9,371 nt of DNA from Acidobacteria bacterium UBA823 (lineage in GTDB: Bacteria > Acidobacteriota > Vicinamibacteria > Vicinamibacterales > UBA823), in NCBI GenBank assembly GCA_002296225.1, contig DBHR01000014.1, positions 1 through 9,371 on the forward strand, read 5' to 3'. Below are positions 1 to 6,632 of this stretch, one piece after another; the stretch's first letter is position 1, and each line of letters starts with the position of its first letter. A program made the position numbers and the translations under genes. The notes under the pieces were generated by a model. That model saw only the letters and a program-made list of their open reading frames with translations. It was not told the origin of the DNA and searched no databases.

Positions 1-459
1 GCCGGCTACCTCTCAGGCCGGCCGATCCCAGACCTGACTTCTGGCCTGCGGGCAGCACGACACAAGCCCTTGCTCGAATTTATCCACCTATTGCCGAACG
101 GATTCTCGACGCCGACCACAACGACCCTGTCGTTCATGAAGGCCGGTTACAACGTCGCGTTCGAACCCACGGAGGCCGCAACGCGAGAGGGGCAATCGAA
201 GGTTCAGCTGGCGCGGGACGGTTTTAAGTTTTTCTTGATCTTGCTGCGCGTGATCACACTCTTCAATCCGCTGCGGATCTTCGTGCCCATCGCCAGCGTG
301 CCGTTCCTGTTAGGCGCAGGCTACATGATGTGGACATTGGTTCGGTACGTGCGGGTCACGAACTCATCCGTGCTATTGATTGTCCTGGGTGTCATCATCT
401 TCCTGATTGGCCTCGTATCAGAACAGATTTCCGCGCTCAGATTCGAACGGAGACGGTAG
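1..459 (+). CDS. GT2 polyprenyl-phosphate sugar synthase (DPM1/GtrB-like), C-terminal part
   Basis: The gene enters from the left edge; frame 1 is open from base 1 to TAG at 457-459, giving about 152 residues of the C-terminal part. The sequence matches the end of the GT2 family that transfers a sugar from a nucleotide sugar to undecaprenyl or dolichyl phosphate on the cytoplasmic membrane face. An IPDLTSGLRAAR motif (residues 9-20 of the visible part) corresponds to the family's conserved D-x-TSG-x-R block. It is followed by LLPNGFSTPTTTT, an FMKAGY segment and a GQSK basic motif, all typical of this group. Two hydrophobic segments follow, one after LFNPLRIF and one ending near LIGLVSEQ, then a basic tail, so the enzyme should be membrane-anchored. 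The nucleotide-binding half lies outside the window, so the sugar cannot be inferred. It sits 54 bp upstream of a co-directional GT4 and is probably co-transcribed with it. The family call is firm; the exact product is not. Confidence 0.85.
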   Translation, partial: AGYLSGRPIPDLTSGLRAARHKPLLEFIHLLPNGFSTPTTTTLSFMKAGYNVAFEPTEAATREGQSKVQLARDGFKFFLILLRVITLFNPLRIFVPIASVPFLLGAGYMMWTLVRYVRVTNSSVLLIVLGVIIFLIGLVSEQISALRFERRR

Positions 460-513
460 CAACAGCCACCGGCCATTTACCAAACAGACGGCCCAGAGCG
501 ACTGGTTGATGTC

Positions 514-1749
514 ATGCCCCACACCGTCGTAATGGTGACAACGTCCTATCCGCGGTTCACCGGAGACGCGGTGGGCACCTTTCTCGAGCCGATCGCGCAG
601 GGCGTCGCGGCGCGTGGGCATGCTGTTCATGTGGTCCTGCCGTGGCATCCCCGCGTCAGACGCAAACCGGTCGAACGCGGGGTTCATCTGCATTACTTCC
701 GTTACGGTCCGGCCCGCCTATCGGTCTTCGGGTATGCACAAGGACTCCGAGCGGACGTCCACCTGAAGACTACGGCCTATCTTACCGCTCCATTCGCATT
801 CGTTGCGGGAACGCTCAAGGCCCGTCGCGTAGCCAGGCGGTATGGCGCCACGGTCATGCACGGCCATTGGGTGATCCCGGGGGGTGTGATCGCAGCCGCG
901 GGTGCTGCGGGGCACCTTCCGCTAGCGATCAGCCTCCACGGCTCGGACATTTATATTGCCGAGCGATACCGCCAGCTTGGACGAACTGCCCGCTGGGCGT
1001 TTGGGCGGGCGGGCTGGGTGACGGCATGCAGCGAAGATTTGCGCAAGCGCGCCGTCTCTCTAGGTGCCACCGAGGAAAAGACTGAGGTGCTTCCCTACGG
1101 CGTGGATGCTGAACGATTCAGCCCAAGCCCCAATGCCGACGCACGGGTGCGCGCCCAAGTTGAAGGACCCTCAGATGCACCGCTCATCTTCACGGCCGGT
1201 CGCCTCGTTCGAAAAAAAGGCTTCGAGTTTCTCATCGACGCAACGGCACGACTCACGCCGGTTTGGCCTGAACTTCGCCTCGTGATCGCGGGCGAAGGCG
1301 ATCTGGATGTCGAGCTTCGGCAACGTGCCCGCGACGCGGGTATCGGCCATCGCGTGACGTTCACCGGGAACATCTCACAGAACGCCATTCCCAGCTACCT
1401 TAACGCCGCAGACCTTGTCGTTGTGCCGTCCGTGCGGGACGCCGCGGGCAACGTTGACGGATTACCGAACTTTCTCCTCGAAGCACTTGTGTCTGGCACA
1501 GCCGTCGTAACCACGGATGTCGGCGGAATCAGCAGCGTGGCCAAAGAGGGTCACACAGCGGTGGTCGTACCCCCGGCAAGTGCTGATGCGATTGCTAACG
1601 CCATCGACGCTCTGCTTCGGAATCCTGAACGGCGGCGCGACTTGGGTGCGGCGGCGCGCGCCGATCTCGAACGGAATCAAAGCTGGGCGGACGTCGCGGA
1701 GCGCTTCGAAGCGATCTACGACCGACTAGCCGGAAAGTCGCGCGGATGA
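514..1749 (+). CDS. GT4 family glycosyltransferase
   Basis: This 411-residue GT-B protein is of normal length for retaining GT4 enzymes, which move a sugar from a nucleotide donor to a growing glycan in the cytoplasm. The N-terminus reads VVMVTTSYPRF, the usual first strand plus loop, with GDAVGTF at 17-23. Acceptor-domain landmarks are HGHW at 116-119 and LHGSD at 141-145. The donor domain carries GRLVRKKG (229-236), IAGEGDL (258-264) and the loop D315-GLPNFLL-E323. This last is the family's E-x7-E nucleotide-sugar site with Asp replacing the first Glu. The ATG at 514 is chosen because it puts the first beta strand at the N-terminus; no strong Shine-Dalgarno sequence precedes it. It follows the GT2 end by 54 bp, and its last 34 bp overlap the 3' end of the convergent methyltransferase gene. 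Donor and acceptor cannot be read from sequence. An A7 run at 1212-1218 lies in the conserved RKKG codons. Confidence 0.93.
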   Translation: MPHTVVMVTTSYPRFTGDAVGTFLEPIAQGVAARGHAVHVVLPWHPRVRRKPVERGVHLHYFRYGPARLSVFGYAQGLRADVHLKTTAYLTAPFAFVAGTLKARRVARRYGATVMHGHWVIPGGVIAAAGAAGHLPLAISLHGSDIYIAERYRQLGRTARWAFGRAGWVTACSEDLRKRAVSLGATEEKTEVLPYGVDAERFSPSPNADARVRAQVEGPSDAPLIFTAGRLVRKKGFEFLIDATARLTPVWPELRLVIAGEGDLDVELRQRARDAGIGHRVTFTGNISQNAIPSYLNAADLVVVPSVRDAAGNVDGLPNFLLEALVSGTAVVTTDVGGISSVAKEGHTAVVVPPASADAIANAIDALLRNPERRRDLGAAARADLERNQSWADVAERFEAIYDRLAGKSRG

Positions 1750-2672
1750 GACGCTACATCCTCAAGGGTTGGCGCTACTCCTAGCGAACGCTTTCGTGCG
1801 ACGACGGTCATGATGTCCCACAAGTTGATAAACGGCCTCAGCCGGCCAAGGCGAGCCAACGCACTTAGCCGTAGCACGGCCGGGCCAGTACAAGGCATAA
1901 AGAGAAACGCCAGCTTCCACACGACGAAGTCGAGCGGTACCAGTTTGCCCGGCTTCGAGACCGCCACCGTCTCGAAGCCGGCTTGTTCCAGTAGATTTCT
2001 GATCGTGACGGGCGAGAAGAAGTAGAGGTGACGAGGCGGGATCATCAGATGCCAAAAGCGTCCCATCACCCGGGCAAACAGACTACCAATGTCACCCGTA
2101 CTCAGGGCAAGCACCCCGCCATCACGCAGCACGCCACACGCACGTTGTAGGATGGCCAATGGATCCGACACGTGCTCGATGACGTCCCACATCGTGACAA
2201 CATCGATAGACTTGGTGTCAAGGTTCACCTCCAGGAAATCCCCGACCGTTACGTCCCGTAGCCCCCTGGTGTGCGCCTGTTTGGCAGCGAAGGTTGACAT
2301 CTCGATACCAGCGATGTGCCCGACGTGTGGTCGAGCCGCCATCATAAAATCGCCGGTAGCACAGCCGACATCGAGCCAGCGGCCACGCGCGACATCGGGA
2401 TTTGCGAGCAGTCGTTGCACGCGACGCTCAGCATTGACCATGCCTGGACTTCCGGTCTGACTCGCGAATTTCGTACCTACCTGAAAGAACGACTCTGAAT
2501 AGAGCCGCATCAACTCGTCTGGTCCAGGATGCGGGCTAGCGAAAATCAGTCCGCACAAAGGGCACCGTAGGATCGAGTAGGCCCCCTTGCGGTAGAGGTG
2601 TTCCGAGCCAGCCGAAGGTCCGCATGTGATGCAAGAACGCTGTTTAACGCTTATAGAATGCTCATTACTCAT
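1716..2672 (-). CDS. class I SAM-dependent methyltransferase with N-terminal zinc ribbon
   Basis: This 318-residue protein opens with a C14-x2-C17 / C37-x2-C40 zinc-ribbon-like module. A Rossmann methyltransferase domain follows: motif I LDVGCATGDF at 100-109 (SAM binding), an acidic residue E124 after the second strand, WDVIEHVSDP at 162-171, and PPRHLYFFSP at 211-220 ahead of an EQAGF segment. Near the C-terminus INLWDIMTVVARK is the kind of ending usual for this subfamily. Zinc-ribbon methyltransferases of this layout often occur in polysaccharide and deoxysugar clusters, so methylation of a sugar or glycan intermediate is likely, but the acceptor is inferred only from neighbours. It is the only minus-strand gene in the left half. 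Its 3' end overlaps the convergent GT4 gene by 34 bp, and its 5' end faces the GT-C gene across a 108-bp gap. The ATG at 2672 places the zinc ribbon close to the N-terminus. The gene contains a perfect 13-bp inverted repeat over codons for residues 231-240. Confidence 0.92.
   Translation of the reverse strand: MSNEHSISVKQRSCITCGPSAGSEHLYRKGAYSILRCPLCGLIFASPHPGPDELMRLYSESFFQVGTKFASQTGSPGMVNAERRVQRLLANPDVARGRWLDVGCATGDFMMAARPHVGHIAGIEMSTFAAKQAHTRGLRDVTVGDFLEVNLDTKSIDVVTMWDVIEHVSDPLAILQRACGVLRDGGVLALSTGDIGSLFARVMGRFWHLMIPPRHLYFFSPVTIRNLLEQAGFETVAVSKPGKLVPLDFVVWKLAFLFMPCTGPAVLRLSALARLGRLRPFINLWDIMTVVARKRSLGVAPTLEDVASHPRDFPASRS
1949..1981. repeat. perfect 13-bp inverted repeat (hairpin) inside methyltransferase gene
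   Basis: Arms at 1949-1961 (CCGGCTTCGAGAC) and 1969-1981 (GTCTCGAAGCCGG) are exact reverse complements separated by a 7-base loop (1962-1968). The 33 bases code, on the minus strand, for the GFETVAVSKP stretch of the methyltransferase. The RNA of either strand could form a strong 13-bp stem. No T-rich tract follows on either strand, so it does not look like a standard intrinsic terminator. It lies about 200 bp past the stop of the convergent + strand GT4. Confidence 0.9.
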
Positions 2673-2780
2673 CGCAAACCCGGCGGGACTTAGGCCGCCA
2701 CGCCATTCTACTCAGGCGAAGGATTGCGCTACACTTCTGAGCCGGAGCGCTGACGTCGCGGTCTGGCAACTCGAATCCTA
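2673..2780. promoter_or_regulatory. divergent intergenic region, candidate promoters
   Basis: This is the only gap with outward-facing genes on both sides: the methyltransferase leaves leftward and the GT-C gene rightward, so promoters for both should lie here or in the adjoining coding ends. On the minus strand a TAGAAT hexamer (2710-2705) is one base from the -10 consensus. On the + strand a TACACT hexamer (2730-2735) could serve the GT-C gene. Neither has a good TTGACA-like box at the proper distance, and no strong Shine-Dalgarno sequence precedes either start. The existence of a regulatory region is likely from gene layout; the individual boxes are weak guesses. Confidence 0.3.
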
Positions 2781-5306
2781 ATGTTGTATCAGCTAGTCGC
2801 TCTTGGCGTGATCGCCTACCTGCCGGGCGCCGTCATCTTTCGGGCACCGATCGCCGAGCGCTGGCGACGCGCGGCGCTGACCGCCGAAGAGCGCACCTTC
2901 TGGGCAGTTTTCATCAGCCTCTCGTTGTCGTCGACAATCGCCCTGGGCCTAGCAGCCGCGGAGGAGTATAGCTTCGACCGGTTACTCTTAGCCAACGGAG
3001 CCCTAAGCCTCGTAGTCGTGCTCCTCGCCCGCGGCCGGTTGCGATTGGAGGCTGAGGCGCCGCGGCCAGGGCTTACCGTCCTAGCGCCCATCGCCTTGGT
3101 AGCGCTCGGGTTCTGGCTGTACTTCCCGACCTCGGAATACATCATAGGCGGCAAGGATCCAGGCGTGTACGTGAACGAGGGGATCCAAATCGACCAACGC
3201 GGTGCGCTCCTCATCCGGGACCCACAAGTCGCATCTCTGCCACCCAACTCGCGGGACCTCTTCATCCCCCGCCGGGACAACGAAACCGGTTACGGACTTC
3301 GGTTCATGGGTTACTTCGTCACCGAACCTTCTTCTGGCACGGTCGTCGCACAGTTTCCACATCTTTATCCGGTGTGGGTCGCCATTGGGTACCACCTCAA
3401 CGGCCTGACCGGAGCCAGGCAGGTCATTGGCATCTGGGGAATCCTCGGTTTGTTGGCTCTGTATTTCGTGGGGGCGCGCGCAGTCGGGACCTTACCGGCA
3501 TTCACGGGTTCTGCCTTGCTGGCGGTAAATGTCGCGCAGGTATGGTTCAGCCGCTACCCAAACTCGGAGTTGGTCCTCCAAGCGATACTGCTCGCCGCGC
3601 TCCTAGCGTTCGCTCGCGCTCACATCGACAGCGATCGGTTCTTCGGACCGCTCTCGGCAACGCTGCTCGGCCTATCCCTCTTCGTTAGACTGCCCGCGGT
3701 GCTAGCCTGGGCGGCGGTCGGCGGGGCCCTCTTGGCCACCGCGGTCGAAGGCCGGAGACCTCGCATCAGCTTCATCGGCCCAGCGGTGCTCTGGCTAGGA
3801 CTCGCGACCTGGTATTTCGTCACGATCCTCGAGCCCTATGCCGCGCAACCGATCGGATTCATCCAAAATCTTCAGACGATCCACATCGTCCTGCTCGGCT
3901 TCAGCGCCGTCGGGGTCATCGTGCTGATGGTGGCGGCCCGCTCGGAAATACGGAAGATACAGATTCGGCGCTGGCTGCCTGTGGTAATCAGCGGCAGCGT
4001 CGTCCTGGCCGCCGCGTACGCGTACTTTCTTCGCGCACCGGGCGGACGCCTCGCCATCCATGACGCGCTTGCACTTCGAACATACGCGGCGTACTACTTG
4101 TCGCCCTACGGCCTCGTCGCAGCCCTACTCGGATTCGCCCTGCTCGTGCGTCGATCATTCTGGCGAAACCCTGCATTGATCCTGAGCATTGTCGCGTTCT
4201 CGGTCTTCTTCTTTTACAAGACCCGGATCGTGCCCGAGCACTTCTGGATGGCGCGGCGGTTTCTCCCGATTATTCTTCCGATGTCGATGTTACTCATCGC
4301 CACAGCGGCCTTCTGGGGAGTTGACACCGGGTGGTCGCGCACGCTGCGAGGACGATTCAGGCTCGTTGGTCGGGTGGTTATCGGTCTCGCTTTCGTGGGG
4401 CTCTTGGGCCAGCAGTATCTAGCCGCATCACGGCCGCTCCTGGGTCACATCGAATACGCCGGCGTGATTCCGAAGCTCGAAGAGCTAGCCGATCGGTTCG
4501 GTGATCAGGATCTCGTTATTGTGGAGTCCAGAACCGCATCCGACCTCCACGTCCTGGCACTGCCACTCGCCTACATCTACGACCGGAACGTACTTGTCCT
4601 CAGCGAATCTAATCCAAACAGGAGCGCTTTTCTCGAGTTCTTGACCTGGGCTCGTACACAGTATCAAGACATTTTTTTTCTAGGGGGCGGACGCACGGAC
4701 CTGCTCTCATTTATGACCGTCACACCGGTGAGTTCGGAGTGGTTCCAAGTGCCCGAATATCAATCGCTCTTGAATGCCTACCCTAGAGCGGTGGGCCGCA
4801 AGGAGTTCGACTTTGGCGTCTACCGGTTCGGCGAAGCCGTCAGCCCGCAAGGACCGTTTTCGCTCGACATCGGTACGATGGATGACCTTCATGTGGCGGA
4901 ATTTCATGCTAAGGAGCGTTCGTCGTCGTTGGGCGAAGCCAGTCAGGCGGGACAGTGGGTCACCTTTCGCTGGTCACGTGAAGAATCTCACATTGCTATT
5001 CTGAACACGTCGGCGAACGCTCGAGTGCTTACGCTCTGGATGAGCAACGGCAACCGTCCCGACAACGTGATTCCCGCACGCGTCGCAGTCTACCTCGACG
5101 AACTACTGATGGGAGATGTGCGTGTGACCAACGGATTCCGCCCCTACACGTTTTCCATTCCGCCTGATCTCGCTGCAGTAATGGCGGAACGACGGGAAAC
5201 AACGGAGCTCAAATTGCTAACTAACACCTGGAATCCATTCCAAGTGCTCAGCGTATCCGACGATCGGGATCTCGGCGTGATGGTCGATCACGTAGAGATA
5301 CAATGA
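2781..5306 (+). CDS. polytopic GT-C-type glycosyltransferase with C-terminal beta-rich domain
   Basis: This 841-residue protein has more than a dozen hydrophobic segments spread over about residues 1-550, starting at the very N-terminus (LVALGVIAYLPGAVIF). A non-membrane region of about 290 residues follows. After the fourth helix lies GGKDPGVY (123-130) in a long loop, the position where GT-C enzymes carry their catalytic acidic residue, so D126 is the candidate. FPHLYP (192-197), RYPNSEL (258-264) and HFWMARRF (487-494) are further conserved-looking loop motifs. GT-C enzymes use polyprenyl-phosphate sugars as donors and act on the periplasmic side of the inner membrane. The C-terminal part (about 690-841) looks like a soluble beta-sandwich, with RVAVYLDELL, NGFRPYTFSIP, TNTWNP and DDRDLGVMVD segments. 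It resembles a carbohydrate-binding or jelly-roll module, though that fold is inferred. The start fits TM1. The gene is closely followed by the GT9 gene, with a 6-bp gap. Exact acceptor and sugar are unknown. Confidence 0.8.
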   Translation: MLYQLVALGVIAYLPGAVIFRAPIAERWRRAALTAEERTFWAVFISLSLSSTIALGLAAAEEYSFDRLLLANGALSLVVVLLARGRLRLEAEAPRPGLTVLAPIALVALGFWLYFPTSEYIIGGKDPGVYVNEGIQIDQRGALLIRDPQVASLPPNSRDLFIPRRDNETGYGLRFMGYFVTEPSSGTVVAQFPHLYPVWVAIGYHLNGLTGARQVIGIWGILGLLALYFVGARAVGTLPAFTGSALLAVNVAQVWFSRYPNSELVLQAILLAALLAFARAHIDSDRFFGPLSATLLGLSLFVRLPAVLAWAAVGGALLATAVEGRRPRISFIGPAVLWLGLATWYFVTILEPYAAQPIGFIQNLQTIHIVLLGFSAVGVIVLMVAARSEIRKIQIRRWLPVVISGSVVLAAAYAYFLRAPGGRLAIHDALALRTYAAYYLSPYGLVAALLGFALLVRRSFWRNPALILSIVAFSVFFFYKTRIVPEHFWMARRFLPIILPMSMLLIATAAFWGVDTGWSRTLRGRFRLVGRVVIGLAFVGLLGQQYLAASRPLLGHIEYAGVIPKLEELADRFGDQDLVIVESRTASDLHVLALPLAYIYDRNVLVLSESNPNRSAFLEFLTWARTQYQDIFFLGGGRTDLLSFMTVTPVSSEWFQVPEYQSLLNAYPRAVGRKEFDFGVYRFGEAVSPQGPFSLDIGTMDDLHVAEFHAKERSSSLGEASQAGQWVTFRWSREESHIAILNTSANARVLTLWMSNGNRPDNVIPARVAVYLDELLMGDVRVTNGFRPYTFSIPPDLAAVMAERRETTELKLLTNTWNPFQVLSVSDDRDLGVMVDHVEIQ

Positions 5307-5309
5307 GGT
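5305..5309 (+). promoter_or_regulatory. ribosome binding site of the GT9 gene
   Basis: GAGGT overlaps the TGA stop of the GT-C gene (5304-5306) and ends 3 bases before the GTG at 5313. It is the only purine-rich match near that start and supports a GTG start with translational coupling to the GT-C gene. The spacing is shorter than usual. Confidence 0.55.
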
Positions 5310-5312
5310 CCG

Positions 5313-6476
5313 GTGTTTGATCACCTGCTAATCCACAACCGCGTTGAGCGGTGGCTTGTTGGCGCAGCCGACCTCGTGCTGTCGGCGGGCACGTTGATCG
5401 CACGACGCTCGACCGTAACATCTGACCAACCTGTCCGCATTCTCGTACTTCGACTGGAACGCATCGGCGACCTGCTGATGACCCTGCCCGCGCTTGCGAA
5501 GCTTCGCGCGGGGCTACCAGACGCGACGATTGATCTCGTCGTCGGAAGCTGGAACACTTCGCTAGCCGAGCTACTGACGGTCGTGGACCATGTCGAAACC
5601 GTTGATGCACCCTGGCTAGCCAGGGGAGACACGGAAACGGGCTACCTGGAGTTAACTCGGAGGGCGTCACAGTGGCGAACCGGTCGGTATGACCTTGCCA
5701 TCAATTTCGAAGGCGACATCCGATCCAATGCTCTCATGGCGCTCTGCGGAGCACCGCGCCGCATCGGCTTCGCCATCAAGGGCGGCGGGGCGTTCCTGAC
5801 CGAGCGCAGCACATACAACCGCCGGGCGCATGTCGCAACAAATGCCTTACGGCTCGTCGACACAGTGCTGCAGCACCCCGCAGCCAATGCTTCCGCCGAC
5901 GCTCGCTCGCCCTTCGCCATTCCGGAAGCCGTAAGAACACGAGTTCGAGATGTGCTTGAGCGAATCGGCCGCCCAGCCATCGGGATTCATGCCAGCGGCG
6001 GACGAGCGATCAAACAATGGGACCCCGCCCGGTTCGCAGAAGTGGGCATTCAATTGGCGCGATCGCGAGGCGCAACGCTCGTGCTGACCGGTTCAACCGG
6101 AGACCGGGCAGCGGTGGACCGAGTAAAGGCGGAGCTCCCAGAAGACCTTCCGGTGGTCGACCTTTCCGGCACGCTGGACCTGCCGTGCCTAGCAGTCGTG
6201 CTCGAACACCTTTCGCTGTTCATCACTGGCGACACTGGGCCAATGCACCTAGCGGCCGTAATGGGGACCCCCATCGTCGCGATCTTCGGCCCATCGGACC
6301 CAATCAACTACGGCCCCTGGATGGCACGCAACCGCGTCGTCCGCGTCGACATTTGGTGCAGTCCGTGCAATCAGGTCCGCCGTCCGCCGTCCCGGTGCAT
6401 TGGCCACGTGCCAGATTGCTTGGTCGGCGTCGAGGTGGACCAGGTGGTCACGGCTGCAAACGCTCTACTCGGCTGA
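5313..6476 (+). CDS. GT9 family glycosyltransferase (LPS heptosyltransferase-like)
   Basis: This 387-residue GT-B protein belongs to the ADP-heptose:LPS heptosyltransferase family (GT9), whose members add heptose or related sugars to the LPS inner core from the cytoplasmic side. The family start motif RILVLRLERIGDLLMTLP lies at 42-59, with D53 in the place of the catalytic aspartate. KQW (234-236), LTGSTGD (258-264) and GDTGPMHLA (306-314) form the donor site, and FGPSDP follows at 325-330. The C-terminal region has C349-x2-C352-x9-C362-x6-C369, a cysteine set seen in a number of GT9 proteins. About 40 residues precede the first motif; the GTG at 5313 is chosen because a GAGGT sequence sits just upstream and the gap to the GT-C stop is only 6 bp. 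The two genes should form one transcription unit. Heptose as substrate is not proven; other GT9 enzymes use other sugars. Confidence 0.92.
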   Translation: MFDHLLIHNRVERWLVGAADLVLSAGTLIARRSTVTSDQPVRILVLRLERIGDLLMTLPALAKLRAGLPDATIDLVVGSWNTSLAELLTVVDHVETVDAPWLARGDTETGYLELTRRASQWRTGRYDLAINFEGDIRSNALMALCGAPRRIGFAIKGGGAFLTERSTYNRRAHVATNALRLVDTVLQHPAANASADARSPFAIPEAVRTRVRDVLERIGRPAIGIHASGGRAIKQWDPARFAEVGIQLARSRGATLVLTGSTGDRAAVDRVKAELPEDLPVVDLSGTLDLPCLAVVLEHLSLFITGDTGPMHLAAVMGTPIVAIFGPSDPINYGPWMARNRVVRVDIWCSPCNQVRRPPSRCIGHVPDCLVGVEVDQVVTAANALLG

Positions 6477-6480
6477 ATAC

Positions 6481-6514
6481 CTAAATGGGCATTCAAATCC
6501 AACAATTCATTTAG
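6481..6514. repeat. 7-bp inverted repeat in AT-rich convergent gap
   Basis: CTAAATG (6481-6487) and CATTTAG (6508-6514) are exact reverse complements around a 20-base spacer, just past the GT9 stop. The stem is short and AT-rich and no T-run follows directly, so it is at best a weak 3'-end structure. The remainder of the 156-bp gap (6477-6632) has a T6 run at 6556-6561 without a stem before it. Confidence 0.3.
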
Positions 6515-6584
6515 CCTGATGGTCACCAGGGTTAGCATCAATCACATTCCCAAAGTTTTTTAAGTACGTGTTCCAAGCGGGAGC

Positions 6585-6632
6585 TTACGGCTCACGTGGG
6601 TGCGCGGCCTCCCACTCACGGGCGACTCGTAG
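6585..6632 (-). other. in-frame WEAAH-type tail beyond the GT4 stop codon
   Basis: Reading on past the TGA (6635-6633) of the GT4 gene in the same frame gives 15 more codons to TAA at 6587-6585, ending REWEAAHPREP. The right-edge partial gene ends RARAWEAAHAPEAVRPR, and 16 bases are identical between them (6600-6615 and 9323-9338). The stretch may be a former C-terminal extension of the GT4 cut off by a nonsense change, or a leftover 3' end of a related gene. It is described here as a remnant, not as a translated product. Confidence 0.5.
6600..6615. repeat. 16-bp direct repeat, copy 1
   Basis: GTGCGCGGCCTCCCAC is identical to 9323-9338, and the flanks differ. On the minus strand both copies encode W-E-A-A-H in the same reading phase, so this is a coding-derived repeat, not a mobile element end. 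Confidence 0.8.

Noticed and set aside
1211..1219. A-AAA-AAA slippery heptamer in the GT4 at 514-1749
   Set aside because: The run encodes the conserved RKKG motif, the zero frame continues through a complete donor domain, and the -1 frame stops after a short tail, so programmed frameshifting is not supported.
2816..3280. A 154-codon open frame on the minus strand inside the GT-C gene
   Set aside because: It is entirely antisense to the strongly supported N-terminal membrane part, and its Arg/Ser-rich product has no motif.
6515..6561. CCTG...CAGG imperfect palindrome plus downstream T6 run as an intrinsic terminator of the GT9 gene
   Set aside because: The T6 run lies about 25 bases past the palindrome and no stem ends directly before it, so the geometry is wrong.
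6595..6620. Hairpin CGTGGGTG / CACTCACG as a terminator between the convergent operons
   Set aside because: The stem needs a G-T pair, has a 10-base loop and no T-run after it on either strand. The bases are better explained as the remnant coding tail with the WEAAH motif.
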